Notes under the pieces: generated by a model
Database searches by the model: none
Seen by the model: only the letters and a program-made list of their open reading frames with translations
Told to the model about the DNA's origin: nothing
Assembly: GCA_965214485.1 (NCBI GenBank)
Contig: CBDCBW010000009.1
Location: 372,001-436,000 of the forward strand
Length of the DNA: 64,000 nucleotides
DNA from: JANQRZ01 sp965214485
GTDB lineage: Bacteria; Bacteroidota; Rhodothermia; Rhodothermales; JANQRZ01
Reading direction: 5' to 3'
Part shown: one piece after another, positions 1-9,134 of the stretch
Position numbering within the stretch: position 1 is the stretch's first letter
How the letters are laid out: every line of letters begins with the position of its first letter
Made by a program: the position numbers and the translations under genes

Positions 1-273
1 GGCGGTCCCTACAGCGAGGGCGCGTATCCCGTCCCCTCGACCTTCCCGCCGCACCCCGGCCAGTGGGTGTCGATGGAGGTCGCCGACGACGGCGGGCCGG
101 AGGTCTGCGCGACGTGGACCGGCTACCGCACCGGCTCGGCCGTCACGGAGGAGCTGGTGCGCTGGAGCCGCTGCTTCGCCGCGCCGCCCCCCGTCCCCGA
201 CCTGCTCGCCGATTCGACGACGCTGCCTCTCCGTGGGCTGCCGTCGATCCGCGTAGCGCTCGGCACGCCGTGA
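1..273 (+). CDS. C-terminal end of an unidentified protein (partial)
   Basis: An open frame runs from the first base of the window to a TGA stop at 271-273, so the start lies outside. The visible 90 residues are rich in Pro, Gly and Trp and contain no motif I recognise. Codons have the strong G/C third-position bias of the neighbouring genes, which supports real coding. It is followed by about 220 bases without a gene before tig. No function can be assigned. Confidence 0.5.
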   Translation, partial: GGPYSEGAYPVPSTFPPHPGQWVSMEVADDGGPEVCATWTGYRTGSAVTEELVRWSRCFAAPPPVPDLLADSTTLPLRGLPSIRVALGTP

Positions 274-311
274 GGCGAAGCGGCCGGCGGGGCACGGCAG
301 GTGGCGCGCGG

Positions 312-342
312 TCACGTTGGGGCCTCCACGTTGGGGCCTCCA
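312..342. repeat. 14-bp tandem duplication
   Basis: The 14-mer CACGTTGGGGCCTC occurs twice in a row in the gap between the first gene and tig. It is one of many short perfect tandem duplications in this window. Confidence 0.7.
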
Positions 343-437
343 CCTCGCGCCGAAAGGGCGGCTGAGCCGGGGCTGAATGCCGCGATCCTTCACGGTCTGC
401 CTGGCGATGGTGGCCTAGATTCCGGTCCCTACACAGA

Positions 438-474
438 CGCGGACCCCGAGCGGCGGGGCCGCGTTGCTTTTTAT
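438..474 (+). terminator. possible intrinsic terminator or 5' UTR hairpin before tig
   Basis: The arms CGCGGACCCCG (438-448) and CGGGGCCGCG (454-463) pair with one bulged A, and a T-rich stretch (464-474) follows. It ends 20 bases before the tig ATG. It could terminate upstream transcription or be a leader structure of tig; the sequence does not decide. Confidence 0.4.
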
Positions 475-493
475 CCGCCAACCGCCTGCCGCC

Positions 494-1810
494 ATGGACG
501 TCACCATCACTGAGCGCTCGCCCGTCGACTTCGACCTCGACATCCGCGCGACGAGCGAAGAGCTCGAGCCGCGCTTCACGAAGGCCCTCAAGGCGCAGCG
601 CAAACAGATGAACCTCAAGGGCTTCCGCCCGGGCCACGTCCCGCTCTCGCTCGCCCGGAAGATGCACGGCGACGAGATCGCCGCCCGCCTCGCCGAGGAG
701 GTCATCGGCGAGGCCTACCGCGACGAGGTGGCCGACGACCCCGAGCGCGACGTGCTCGGGCAGCCGCTCCTCGCCGAGCTCGACTACGCCCCCGGCGAGG
801 ACCTCCACGCCGTCGTCCGCTTCGGCGTGCGCCCCGAGGTCGAGATCGCCGACGTGTCCGGCGTCCAGGTCTCCCGCCTCGTCCGCCCGATCACCGACGA
901 GGACATCGAGGACGAAATCCGCCGCCGCCTCCGCCGCCAGGCCGACCTCGCCCCGACCGACGAGGCCGCGACCGAGAACGACGTCGTCGTCGTCGACCTG
1001 CAGCGGCTCGACGAGGAGACCGGCACCGCCATCATCGGCGAGCGGCAGGAGGGCCAGGAGGTGGAGCTCGACGACGAGCGCCTCTACCCCGAGATGCGCG
1101 ACGGCCTCGTCGGCAAAAAGGCCGGCGACTCGTTCAGGCTCGACCTGCCGAGCCGGGAAGAGGGCGAGACCGACCGCTTCCTCGTCGCCGTGCGGGAGGT
1201 CAAGGCGCGCGAGCTGCCCGAGCTCAGCGAGGCGTTCGTCAAGGAGCAAACCGCCGACAAGGTCGAGACGATCGCGGGCTTCCGCGACCTGATCCGCGGC
1301 GAGATGGAGCAGGCGTGGCACCGCATGTCGAGCGAGATGATGCGCGAGGCCATGGTCCGCGCCCTCCTCGACGCCCACGCCTTCGCGGTGCCCGAGACGC
1401 TCGTCGAAGGCGTGCTGAACCAGATGACGGACGAGGTCGCCGAGCAGAACGACGGCGGCCTGCCACCCGGCTTCGACTACGCCGCCTTCCGCGAGGGCAA
1501 CCGCGAGAGCGCCGAGGCGCAGGTCCGGTGGATGCTCCTCCGGGACCGGCTCACCGAGGAGGAAAACCTCGAGCTGACGGAAGAGGACTTCGAGGCCGAG
1601 TTCGAGCGCATGGCCGCCGGCGGGCCGTTCGACACCGACACGCTGAAGCAGTTCATCGCGCAGCAGCCGCAGCTCCTCGAAGGCATCCAGCAGCGCATCG
1701 CCACCGACAAGCTGTTCCGGGCGCTCGAAGGCCGGTTCGAGGTCGTCGAGAAAACCCAGGAGGAGCTCGAGGCCGAGCACGCGGCGGAAGCCGAGGCTGA
1801 AGAAGCCTAG
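494..1810 (+). CDS. tig: Trigger factor (ribosome-associated chaperone/PPIase)
   Basis: This cytosolic chaperone docks at the ribosome exit tunnel and shields nascent chains. The 438-residue length is normal for the family. The N-terminal ribosome-binding signature is present as GFRPGHVP at residues 43-50. A central FKBP-like PPIase domain (about residues 150-245) and a long helical, acidic C-terminal domain follow. The ATG at 494 is chosen because MDVTITER... aligns with the usual trigger factor N terminus; a frame extension from 464 would add ten unrelated residues. clpP lies 226 bases downstream on the same strand, the classic tig-clpP order linking folding and proteolysis. No clpX is seen next to it. 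Confidence 0.95.
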   Translation: MDVTITERSPVDFDLDIRATSEELEPRFTKALKAQRKQMNLKGFRPGHVPLSLARKMHGDEIAARLAEEVIGEAYRDEVADDPERDVLGQPLLAELDYAPGEDLHAVVRFGVRPEVEIADVSGVQVSRLVRPITDEDIEDEIRRRLRRQADLAPTDEAATENDVVVVDLQRLDEETGTAIIGERQEGQEVELDDERLYPEMRDGLVGKKAGDSFRLDLPSREEGETDRFLVAVREVKARELPELSEAFVKEQTADKVETIAGFRDLIRGEMEQAWHRMSSEMMREAMVRALLDAHAFAVPETLVEGVLNQMTDEVAEQNDGGLPPGFDYAAFREGNRESAEAQVRWMLLRDRLTEEENLELTEEDFEAEFERMAAGGPFDTDTLKQFIAQQPQLLEGIQQRIATDKLFRALEGRFEVVEKTQEELEAEHAAEAEAEEA

Positions 1811-2036
1811 CCCGTCGGACGATAGCTTGCTTGCCCCCCGCGCCCCGGTCCATCGCGGCCGCTCGAGGGGACCGGAGACGCCGTCCTCCTCGCCGGGGGG
1901 GCAGCCGCCTGAGCCGGGAGCGCAGGCGACGCCGGGGCGGCGCGACCGGCGGGGGGTAGGAACCCAGTTTGCCGCCCTCCGGTATTCCGGCTCGCTTCAC
2001 CCACCCGCAGGCTCACCCCACTAGCCCGACCCGCCC

Positions 2037-2750
2037 ATGATCAGCGACTTCGTCACATTCGCCAAAGGCATCACGACCGCCCCCGGCGGCATCTACTCCG
2101 GCGGCCCCGACGCCGAACCCATCAGCGCCCTCGTCCCGATGGTCGTCGAGCAGACGACGCGCGGCGAGCGCTCGTACGACATCTTCAGCCGCCTGCTCAA
2201 GGACCGCATCGTGCTCTTCGGCACCCCCGTCAACGACACGACCTCGAACCTCGCGGTGGCGCAGCTCCTCTTCCTCGCCGCCGAGGACCCGGACAAGGAC
2301 ATCAACCTCTACATCAACTCGCCCGGCGGCCAGGTTTACAGCGGCATGGCCGTCTACGACACGATGCAGTACATCAAGCCCGACGTGGCGACGATCTGCG
2401 TCGGCCTCGCCGCCTCGATGGGGTCGATCTTCCTGCTCGGCGGGGCGGCGGGCAAGCGCGCCGCGCTCGCCAACAGCCGCATCATGATCCACCAGCCGTC
2501 GAGCGGCGCGCAGGGCCAGGCCTCCGACATCGAGATTCAGGCCAAGGAAATCCTCTTCATCAAGCAGCGGATCAACGAGATCATCGCCGAGCACACCGGC
2601 CAGCCCATCGAAAAGGTCGAGCGCGACAGTGACCGCGACAACTTCATGAGCCCGCACGAGGCGAAGGAGTACGGCATTATCGACAACGTCCTCGCTGCCG
2701 GAAAAGGCGAGCCGGACAAACCGGTCGACGAACAGGAGAAGTCGGAGTAA
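2037..2750 (+). CDS. clpP: ATP-dependent Clp protease proteolytic subunit ClpP
   Basis: This is the serine peptidase that forms the barrel of the Clp protease and degrades substrates fed by ClpX or ClpA-type ATPases. The 237-residue protein carries the full catalytic triad: Ser127 in GLAASMGS, His152 in IMIHQP and Asp201 in SDRDNFM. The N terminus has about 35 residues ahead of the conserved region, consistent with a propeptide or extended axial loop. It follows tig, but the 226-base gap suggests it also has its own promoter. No Clp ATPase gene follows; the next gene is an outer-membrane receptor. Confidence 0.96.
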   Translation: MISDFVTFAKGITTAPGGIYSGGPDAEPISALVPMVVEQTTRGERSYDIFSRLLKDRIVLFGTPVNDTTSNLAVAQLLFLAAEDPDKDINLYINSPGGQVYSGMAVYDTMQYIKPDVATICVGLAASMGSIFLLGGAAGKRAALANSRIMIHQPSSGAQGQASDIEIQAKEILFIKQRINEIIAEHTGQPIEKVERDSDRDNFMSPHEAKEYGIIDNVLAAGKGEPDKPVDEQEKSE

Positions 2751-2819
2751 CCGGCCCCGCGTTGGTTTAACCGAGTTGATGTGGTGGCGGGCGCGTCCTC
2801 CGGGGTGCGCCCGCTGTGT

Positions 2820-2847
2820 TTAGCCCAGCGTGGTAGCCCAGCGTGCC
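2820..2847. repeat. tandem duplication of TAGCCCAGCGTG
   Basis: A 13-bp unit (TAGCCCAGCGTGG) is followed at once by a second, near-identical copy in the clpP-receptor gap. Confidence 0.55.
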
Positions 2848-2894
2848 GAGGCGCTCGGCGAGGGCGCTGCGCGCCCCGCCCCGCCGGCAGCCTC

Positions 2895-2940
2895 TTCGTC
2901 CCTGCGGGATTTCGTCCTTGCGGGATTCGTCCCTGCGGGG
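2895..2940. repeat. 16-bp tandem repeat, three copies
   Basis: The unit TTCGTCCCTGCGGGAT is repeated three times with one or two changes per copy, in the noncoding stretch upstream of the receptor gene. No protein or promoter signal was seen in it. Confidence 0.65.
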
Positions 2941-3023
2941 TGCCTCTACGTCAAAATTCTGCGGCTGAGGCACTTCGCGGGGGCCTTCTCGTTAAGGCGT
3001 TCTCTCTCGACTCCCCGCCCCCG

Positions 3024-5600
3024 ATGACCCGTCCCCTCGTCCTCGCCGCCTGCTGCTTCCTCGCCCTGCCCGCCGAGGCGCAACAGCGCGGCGGGCAACG
3101 ACCGGCGAACCTGCCGACCGGCACCCTCTCCGGCACCGTCGTCGATGCCGACACCGGGGTGCCGATCCCGGTGGCGTCCGTCGCCGTGTGGCGCGTGCCG
3201 CTCAGGGCGGGCCGCGACACGTCGCTCGTCACCGGGGCCGTCACCGACGCCGAGGGTGCGTTCCGCATCGAGGGCGTCCCGCCGGGTCAGTTCTACCTGG
3301 ACGTGAGCTTCATCGGGTACGTCACCGAGCGGGTCGAGGGCCTCCGCCTCGGCCCGAGCAACCGCGCGGTGGAGCTCGGCCGGATCGCGCTCGCGCCCGA
3401 CGTCGAGCGGCTCGACGGCGTCGAGGTCGAGGCCGAGCGCGAGCAGGTGTCGGTCCAGATCGACCGGACGGTCTACAACACCGCCGACGCCCCCGTGACC
3501 TCGGGCGGGAACGCGACGAACGTGCTCGAAACCATCCCGTCGGTCGATGTCGACGTCGACGGCAACATCAGCCTGCGCGGCAGCGGCAACGTCGCCGTGC
3601 TCGTCAACGGCAAGCCCGCGCCGGTCGCTGGGGAGTTCCTCGCGGCCTACCTCCAGAGCCTGCCCGCCAGCAGCGTCCAGCGCGTCGAGGTGATCCCGAA
3701 CCCGTCGGCGCGCTACGAGCCCGACGGGATGAGCGGCATCATCAACATCGTCCTCAAGCAGGACGTGGACCGCGGCCTCGGCGGGACCGTGCAGGCGGGC
3801 CTCGACACGCGCGGCGGCTACACCGGCGCGGCGACGCTGACCTACGGCAAAGGCCCGGTCAGCCTCTCCGGCTCCTACGGCTTCCAGCAGGAGAACAGCG
3901 GCGGCGGCGGCCGTTCGTTTGCCGAAAACCGGTTCGCCACCCCCGTCACCTTCCTCGACCAGGCCGAGCGCGAGGACGAGGACGAGACCTCGCACAGCCT
4001 CAGCCTCTCCGCCGACCTCGCGCTCTCCAAACGGACGAGCCTCTCCGCTTCGGCGCAGGCCGGGGTGCAGGACGAGACCGAGGTCGAGGTCAACGACTTC
4101 CTCGAGCTCGACGCCGCCGAGGACCCGATGCTCGCCTACGAGCGCCTCGTCGAGGAGGCCGGGGACCGGCAGAACGCCGACCTCCGCCTCGGCCTCCGCC
4201 ACGACTTCGGCGGGGACCGCGCCGCCGACGCGGCGGCGCACACGCTCACCGTCGAGGCGCGCGTGAACCGCTCGGCCAACGACGACGAGGAGACCTACGA
4301 CCAGAACCTCGTCGACGCCTTCGGCGGCGGCGCCGACGGCATCGCCCAGCTCCAGCGCACCCAGCGCGAGCGGGACCGCGACGAGGCCTCGGTCGAGATC
4401 GACTACGTCCGCCCGCTCGGCGGTTCCCTGGCCGGCACCCGCCTCGAGGTCGGCTACAAGGGCGAGCTCGAGACCCAGTTCCAGTCGCTCTTCGCCGAGA
4501 CCCAGAGCGAGGCCGGTGCCTTCGAGCCGGACGCCGACCTCAACAACACGTTCGACTACGAGCAGCAGGTTCACGCGGCGTACCTCCAGCTCGCCCGCGA
4601 GGTCGGCTCGCTCGGCCTCCAGCTCGGCCTCCGCGCCGAGACGGCGCAGGCGACCTTCTCGCTCCTCACCACCGGCACCGACTTCGAGAACGACTACGCC
4701 AGCCTCTTCCCGAGCGCGTTCCTGAGCTACGAGGTCGGCGGCGGGACCACGCTCAAGGCCAGCTACAGCCGCCGCATCAACCGTCCCCGGACGTGGTTCC
4801 TCAACCCGTTCCCCAGCCTCGACGACCCGAGCAACCCCCGCGTCGGCAACCCGACGCTCCAGCCGGAGTACGTCAGCGCCTTCGAGGCAGGCCTCGTCCG
4901 CTTCACACCGTGGGGCTCGCTCACCGTCACGCCGTACTACCGCTACACGACCGACGCCGTCGAGCGCATCGCGGCGATCTGCGCCGACCAGCCGGACCCA
5001 GGAACCGTCGTCGGCGCGCTGTGCGGCCCCGGCGTCGTCACCGTGCGCACGGTCGAGAACGTCGCGACGAACAGCTCCTACGGGGTCGAGCTCATCAGCG
5101 CCGTCACCGGGCGCGGCGCGCTCGACGGGCTGCGCGGCTACGCCAGCGTCGAGGGCTTCCGCTTCGTCAGCGACGGCACGACCTCGGCGGGCGACTTCGA
5201 GAACGACGCCTTCGGGTGGGGCGGGCGGCTCAACGCGAGCTACGCCCTCGGCGAGCGCCTCGGCCTCGGCGGCCTCGACCTCCAGGCCAACGTCCGCTAC
5301 CGCGCCCCGGTCGAGACCGCGCAGGGCCGGCGCGGGGCCTTCACCTTCATCGACTTCGCCGTGCGCAAGGCGCTCCTCGGCGACCGCGCCAGCCTCACGG
5401 CCCGCTTCCTCGACCCGTTCGGCCTCGCCGGGTTCAACTTCACCATCGACCGGCCGTCGCTCTACCAGGAGTTCGAGCGGAGCTGGGGCCGCACCGCCGT
5501 CGGCCTCACGTTCCAGTATAGCTTCGGGCAGCAGCAGCGCCAGCGCCGAGGGGGCGACGGCGAGCGGGGGGACGCCGACTTCGGCGGCGACGAGTTCTGA
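3024..5600 (+). CDS. TonB-dependent outer-membrane receptor (OMP_b-brl_3 type)
   Basis: This 858-residue protein begins with a signal peptide (MTRPLVLAACCFLALPAEAQ). A carboxypeptidase-regulatory-like domain follows (about residues 35-120, with GTVVDADTGVPIPVASV and VSFIGY), then a plug-like region (VTSGGNATNVLETIPSV, SGIINIVLKQD) and a long beta-barrel with many Asn/Tyr/Arg-rich strands. The last residues (FQYSFGQQQRQRRGG...) include a terminal aromatic strand and then a charged tail. The architecture is typical of Bacteroidota outer-membrane receptors that import bulky substrates with TonB/ExbBD; none of those partners is nearby. The substrate cannot be read from sequence. The frame stays open upstream to 2781, but the ATG at 3024 gives the signal peptide. 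Confidence 0.85.
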   Translation: MTRPLVLAACCFLALPAEAQQRGGQRPANLPTGTLSGTVVDADTGVPIPVASVAVWRVPLRAGRDTSLVTGAVTDAEGAFRIEGVPPGQFYLDVSFIGYVTERVEGLRLGPSNRAVELGRIALAPDVERLDGVEVEAEREQVSVQIDRTVYNTADAPVTSGGNATNVLETIPSVDVDVDGNISLRGSGNVAVLVNGKPAPVAGEFLAAYLQSLPASSVQRVEVIPNPSARYEPDGMSGIINIVLKQDVDRGLGGTVQAGLDTRGGYTGAATLTYGKGPVSLSGSYGFQQENSGGGGRSFAENRFATPVTFLDQAEREDEDETSHSLSLSADLALSKRTSLSASAQAGVQDETEVEVNDFLELDAAEDPMLAYERLVEEAGDRQNADLRLGLRHDFGGDRAADAAAHTLTVEARVNRSANDDEETYDQNLVDAFGGGADGIAQLQRTQRERDRDEASVEIDYVRPLGGSLAGTRLEVGYKGELETQFQSLFAETQSEAGAFEPDADLNNTFDYEQQVHAAYLQLAREVGSLGLQLGLRAETAQATFSLLTTGTDFENDYASLFPSAFLSYEVGGGTTLKASYSRRINRPRTWFLNPFPSLDDPSNPRVGNPTLQPEYVSAFEAGLVRFTPWGSLTVTPYYRYTTDAVERIAAICADQPDPGTVVGALCGPGVVTVRTVENVATNSSYGVELISAVTGRGALDGLRGYASVEGFRFVSDGTTSAGDFENDAFGWGGRLNASYALGERLGLGGLDLQANVRYRAPVETAQGRRGAFTFIDFAVRKALLGDRASLTARFLDPFGLAGFNFTIDRPSLYQEFERSWGRTAVGLTFQYSFGQQQRQRRGGDGERGDADFGGDEF

Positions 5601-5760
5601 GGGCGCATTAGTTCCAATAAATGAAGAAGGTGTGCTATTTTGGTGGACGGGTGACCGGGAGCTTCCATAAAATTCGTATAGATACCTAGTCGGGGGCACC
5701 TCGCTCCGCTTGGGTGCTCTCCGGCGTCTACCTCTTAACCCACTTCACCGACCTAGGCTT

Positions 5761-6855
5761 ATGCTACCCTTTCGCCAAACCCTCCTCTTTCTCCTCTTCG
5801 CCACCCTGTCCGGTGCCGCTTTCGTCGGGTGCGACAGCAACGAAGGGGACGACCTGCCCGGCGTCGAGGAAACCATCATCGTCGGCACGAACGTCCCGGA
5901 CGACTTTCTCCAGACCGGGATGTTCGAGCTAGCCGCCATCCCGACCGACGACGGCGACAACCCGATCCTGAGCTCGAACGTCCAGGCCGAGGTCAAGATC
6001 GACTCCGTCAACGGGCTGTCCATCGACGACATCATCGCCAGCGCGCTCGTCGGTCAGGTGAACCAGCCGTCCGACCTGCCGCTGGCCGCCGCCGTCGTGC
6101 TCGACAACAGCGGGAGCATGTCCTCGACGGACCGGAGCCGGATTCGCGTCTCCGGGGCCAAGCGCTTCGTCAACACGCTCGACAACCAGAACGTGGACTT
6201 CGAGGCCGCCGTCTTCTTCTACCCCGGAAGCTCGGCCGACTTCAGCGTCACGCGGCTCGCCCAGGACTACACGGACAACCTGGACTCGCTCGAAGCGGCC
6301 ATCGAGGAGGCCAGCGCGGGCGGCGGAACCCCGACCCACCGCTCGGTCCTCGACGTGCTGGACTACTCCGAGACCGTGCGCCCGACGGCCCAGTACAACC
6401 GCGCGGTCGTGTTGCTCTCGGACGGCCAGTCGGCGGACCCCAACCTCCTCAATGAGGTCTGCGCCCTCGCCGACTCGCTCGCCAGCCCGATCTACACCAT
6501 CGGCCTCGGCCCCGCCTCGGCCCCGAGCTCCTTCGCCCGGGACGAGATGGAAAACCTGGCGAACTGCGACAACTACCTCGTCCAGGGAGCCTTCGCCGCG
6601 CTCTCGGAGGACGACAGCGATGAGGCCGATGCGATCTACAGCAACATCGCCCGGGCGACGGGGCAGGGCAACCTCTCGATCGACGTGCAGATCACCCAGG
6701 GCCTTGACATGCTCAACCCGGGCGACCGGGTGGTCGCCACGCTCACCCTGTCGTCGGAGGAGGGGTCGGCCTCGGCGAGCTTCGACTTCGTCGCGCGTGG
6801 CTCCTCGGGGGGGAACCGCCCCGCGCCGCCGGCTTCGCAGGGCCTCGTGGACTGA
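5761..6855 (+). CDS. von Willebrand factor A domain lipoprotein
   Basis: This 364-residue exported protein has a signal peptide ending in a lipobox (FVGC, Cys24), so it is probably anchored in the outer membrane. A von Willebrand A domain follows. Its MIDAS metal site is visible as DNSGS (115-119), with a Thr in GGGTPTHRS and an Asp in LLSDGQSAD. Such domains usually mediate protein-protein adhesion. A Ser/Ala-rich C-terminal region (about 300-364) may be a second small beta domain. The ATG at 5761 is chosen over upstream in-frame starts because it gives a clean lipoprotein signal. The gene ends just before a strong hairpin. Confidence 0.8.
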   Translation: MLPFRQTLLFLLFATLSGAAFVGCDSNEGDDLPGVEETIIVGTNVPDDFLQTGMFELAAIPTDDGDNPILSSNVQAEVKIDSVNGLSIDDIIASALVGQVNQPSDLPLAAAVVLDNSGSMSSTDRSRIRVSGAKRFVNTLDNQNVDFEAAVFFYPGSSADFSVTRLAQDYTDNLDSLEAAIEEASAGGGTPTHRSVLDVLDYSETVRPTAQYNRAVVLLSDGQSADPNLLNEVCALADSLASPIYTIGLGPASAPSSFARDEMENLANCDNYLVQGAFAALSEDDSDEADAIYSNIARATGQGNLSIDVQITQGLDMLNPGDRVVATLTLSSEEGSASASFDFVARGSSGGNRPAPPASQGLVD

Positions 6856-6877
6856 CCCTCCGCCGGCCGGATATACG

Positions 6878-6911
6878 AAGCGCCGACGCTGTCTGTTCAG
6901 CGTCGGCGCTT
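6878..6911. terminator. bidirectional hairpin terminator
   Basis: A perfect 14-bp stem (AAGCGCCGACGCTG / CAGCGTCGGCGCTT) with a TCTGTT loop lies between the stop of the vWA lipoprotein (+) and the 3' end of tRNA-Glu (-). The U-tract is short on both strands, so termination efficiency is uncertain. Confidence 0.75.
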
Positions 6912-6915
6912 TGCG

Positions 6916-6991
6916 TGGTACCGCGTACGGGATTTGAACCCGTGTTACCGCCGTGAGAGGGCGGCGTCCTAGACCCCTAGACGAACGCGGC
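6916..6991 (-). tRNA. tRNA-Glu (anticodon CTC)
   Basis: On the minus strand the 76 bases fold as a cloverleaf. The acceptor is GCCGCGT pairing with ACGCGGT (first pair G-U). The anticodon arm is CCGCC-CTCTCAC-GGCGG with anticodon CTC, and the T arm contains GGTTCAAATCC. The terminal CCA is encoded (TGG at 6916-6918 on the plus strand). The sequence closely follows the common bacterial tRNA-Glu pattern. Confidence 0.96.
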
Positions 6992-7053
6992 GTGTCGGGC
7001 GAGCCCGGAAGATAACGAGCGGATCGGCCATTGCAGCCCGCTGCACCCGTTTT

Positions 7054-7527
7054 TCACGCCTCGGTGTGCGGGCCCGCGCCGCCGCGGACCATGGCGAGGT
7101 GGGGGAGGCCCGCCTCCTCGAAGACGCCGCCGACCGGCACGAAGCCGAACGAGGCGTACAGCGCCCGAAGGCGGACCTGAGCGTGCAGCACGCACGTGGC
7201 GAAGCCCGCCGCTTCCGCTTCGCGCAGGGTCCCCTCGACGAGCGCCCGTCCGAGGCCTCGCCCCCGCCACGCCGGGAGCACCGCAAAGCGCTCCAGCTTC
7301 GCCGCCGGTCGGCCTCCGTGCTCGGTGGGCCGCCACCGCGCCGTGGCGACGGGGGTACCGTCCACCAGCCCCAGCAGGTGGTGGCAGGTCCGGCCTCGGT
7401 TGGCCGGTTCGTCCCAGGCGTCCCACTCCTCCTCGGGCGGGCACGCCTGCTCCTCGACGAAGACCCGCTGCCGGATGCGCCGCGCCGCCAGCCAGTCCGC
7501 CTCCGTTTCGGCACGTCGAAGCTCCAT
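7054..7527 (-). CDS. GNAT family N-acetyltransferase (ElaA/YjcF-like)
   Basis: This 157-residue protein has the GNAT acetyl-CoA-binding signature (VLPAWRGRGLGRALVEG). It also has an N-terminal segment (RIRQRVFVEEQACPPEEEWDAWD) typical of the YjcF/ElaA-like branch of single-domain acetyltransferases; the substrate is unknown. It stands alone between tRNA-Glu and a hydrolase gene. The ATG at 7527 sits inside the first of three 18-bp tandem repeats. The two upstream repeat copies have ATA in place of ATG and are in frame with the gene, so the start region looks duplicated and decayed. Confidence 0.8.
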   Translation of the reverse strand: MELRRAETEADWLAARRIRQRVFVEEQACPPEEEWDAWDEPANRGRTCHHLLGLVDGTPVATARWRPTEHGGRPAAKLERFAVLPAWRGRGLGRALVEGTLREAEAAGFATCVLHAQVRLRALYASFGFVPVGGVFEEAGLPHLAMVRGGAGPHTEA

Positions 7528-7568
7528 CGGGCGTCGAAGGTCTATCGGGCGTCGAAGGTCTATCGGGC
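7515..7568. repeat. 18-bp tandem repeat, three copies, spanning a start codon
   Basis: The unit GTCGAAGGTCTATCGGGC occurs three times in a row. The copy nearest the GNAT gene differs at three bases and supplies its ATG (minus strand). Because 18 is a multiple of three, the repeats stay in frame. Confidence 0.75.
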
Positions 7569-7597
7569 GCTGAGGCAGGGTGGAAGCGAGCGGAGGG

Positions 7598-8782
7598 TCA
7601 GTCGGCGGGCCCTGGCCGGGCCGGGCCGTTGCCGTGGGCCTCCAAAAACGCGGCCGTCCGCTTGCCGTTGCCCGGCATCACGTCCTCGCTCAGGGTGTGG
7701 AACTGTTTGCCCACACCGCCCGGGCAGTCCGGCTCGTAGGCGTAGAGGGCAGGCGGCTCGGCAAACTCCGCCTCGCGCCGTTGCAACGCCTCGAAGTGCT
7801 CGAAGGGGACGGTGGCGTCGCAGCCGTGGTGGTGCGCGATCGTGTGCGGGAGACGGTCCACGAAGTACGCTGCCGAGCGCCGGAGCAGCTCCCGGCGCGC
7901 CGTTTCGTACGAGGCCCTGCCCTCGACGAGGGGCTGCAGCACGGTCTCGAGCATGAACACGACCATCTTCGGCACGCGGAGCTCTTCGCCCAGCTCCTCC
8001 GCCGAGGAACCTGCCAGGTAGTCCTCGGCAACCGAGCGAGCGGAGGGTCCGAAGAAGTTGGTCGGGCCGAAGTACGAAGCGACGGCGTTGACGCGCGGGT
8101 CGCGCAGCGCCAGCAAAAGCGCCACGGCCCCGCCCCGGCTCCCCCCGATGGCAACGAGGCGCTGCTCGTCCATGAGCGCGGAATAGAGCCGGAGCGTAGC
8201 GTTGAGCAGGGCGAGGGCGTCGTCCACGTCCCGGTCCCAGATGCTCGGCGCGCCTCCCGACTCCAGCGCGCCGAGCGGCGTGTTCAGCAGCGGCTCCGAG
8301 CGGAAGGCCGGCACCACGACCACACTACGGCTGCCGATTTCCCGGAGCACCCCGGTCGAGAAGCGTCTTATTTGGACGTACGGGTCCGTGCCTTGCGCGC
8401 CGCCGTGGTTGTAGAGGACGACGGGCCAGCCCGCCGAGGGCGGCTCGCCGGGCGGAAGGCGGACGGCTCCGTAGTGCGTGTGGGGCGCGCCGCCGGTCGT
8501 GTGTGAGAGCAGGACGAAGCGGGCCCCGTCAGGGAGGGTTTCTTCGAACTCGACCCGCACGTCGTCCGGCTCGTAGGCTGTGCCGCGGGCGCGCGCCGCC
8601 CACTCTTCCTGAACGGCGCGGCGTTCGGCTTCGGTCGGGGGGGCGAAGAGGCGGTCGAGGTCCACCTCGCGCGGGGGAAGGAGGGCGTCGCCGCTGGCAC
8701 ACCCTCCGAGCCACGCGGGCAGGAGCACGAAGAGCAGAGGGAGCCCCACGAGGGGCCAGAGAGCACGCAGACGTTCACACAT
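7598..8782 (-). CDS. Alpha/beta-hydrolase lipoprotein (prolyl-oligopeptidase-like)
   Basis: This 394-residue protein starts with a lipoprotein signal (LLPAWLGGC). It then folds as an alpha/beta hydrolase: an oxyanion-type HGG (VVLYNHGG), the nucleophile elbow GGSRGG with the catalytic Ser, and a late Asp in HHHGCDATVPFEHF. A C-terminal His follows (FHTL). The arrangement resembles S9-type peptidases or acyl esterases, so it probably hydrolyses a peptide or ester in the periplasm or outer membrane. The ATG at 8782 is preferred over the longer frame to 8926 because it places the signal peptide at the N terminus. No functional partner is adjacent. Confidence 0.75.
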   Translation of the reverse strand: MCERLRALWPLVGLPLLFVLLPAWLGGCASGDALLPPREVDLDRLFAPPTEAERRAVQEEWAARARGTAYEPDDVRVEFEETLPDGARFVLLSHTTGGAPHTHYGAVRLPPGEPPSAGWPVVLYNHGGAQGTDPYVQIRRFSTGVLREIGSRSVVVVPAFRSEPLLNTPLGALESGGAPSIWDRDVDDALALLNATLRLYSALMDEQRLVAIGGSRGGAVALLLALRDPRVNAVASYFGPTNFFGPSARSVAEDYLAGSSAEELGEELRVPKMVVFMLETVLQPLVEGRASYETARRELLRRSAAYFVDRLPHTIAHHHGCDATVPFEHFEALQRREAEFAEPPALYAYEPDCPGGVGKQFHTLSEDVMPGNGKRTAAFLEAHGNGPARPGPAD

Positions 8783-9134
8783 GGCGTAGAAAGAGGAGAG
8801 AAGACGGAAACTCCCGTTTCTGTGCAAACATGGGACCACGACGCACGGGTTCCCGAAGTGCGCCCGTTGGTCTCGGATCCCTCGCCTGCGTTCGTCTCGG
8901 TCCGCCTCTTCGCAGACACCCCCCAAACCTCAACGCCCTCTGACTACGAAGGCAAAGTGAAGGGCTGCTCCAGCCGCCGCATCCGGCGTGGCGCTCCATC
9001 GCCCATGTGCTCCATCGCCCATGTGCTCCATCGCCGATGCGTGGTGCCGGTGCGTGGCATCGGCTGCGTCGCGCGCCTTGTCTGCGCCGTCCGGCACTCG
9101 TGCTTGCCTTCCTCCTCCGTTCATAGGTAGGCTC
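8783..9134. other. intergenic stretch with a 16-bp tandem repeat
   Basis: This 352-base gap separates two minus-strand genes. Its one clear feature is the 16-mer TCCATCGCCCATGTGC, repeated at 8995-9010 and 9011-9026 with a partial third copy to about 9040. No convincing gene or RNA was seen. Confidence 0.6.

Noticed and set aside
143..1780. Long minus-strand frame opposite tig
   Set aside because: Shadow of a certain trigger factor gene; no family features in the translation.
2946..5699. Very long open frame on the minus strand opposite the TonB-type receptor
   Set aside because: High G+C codons leave antisense frames open. The translation is Val/Ala/Arg/Glu-rich without domains, while the plus strand has a signal peptide, plug and barrel.
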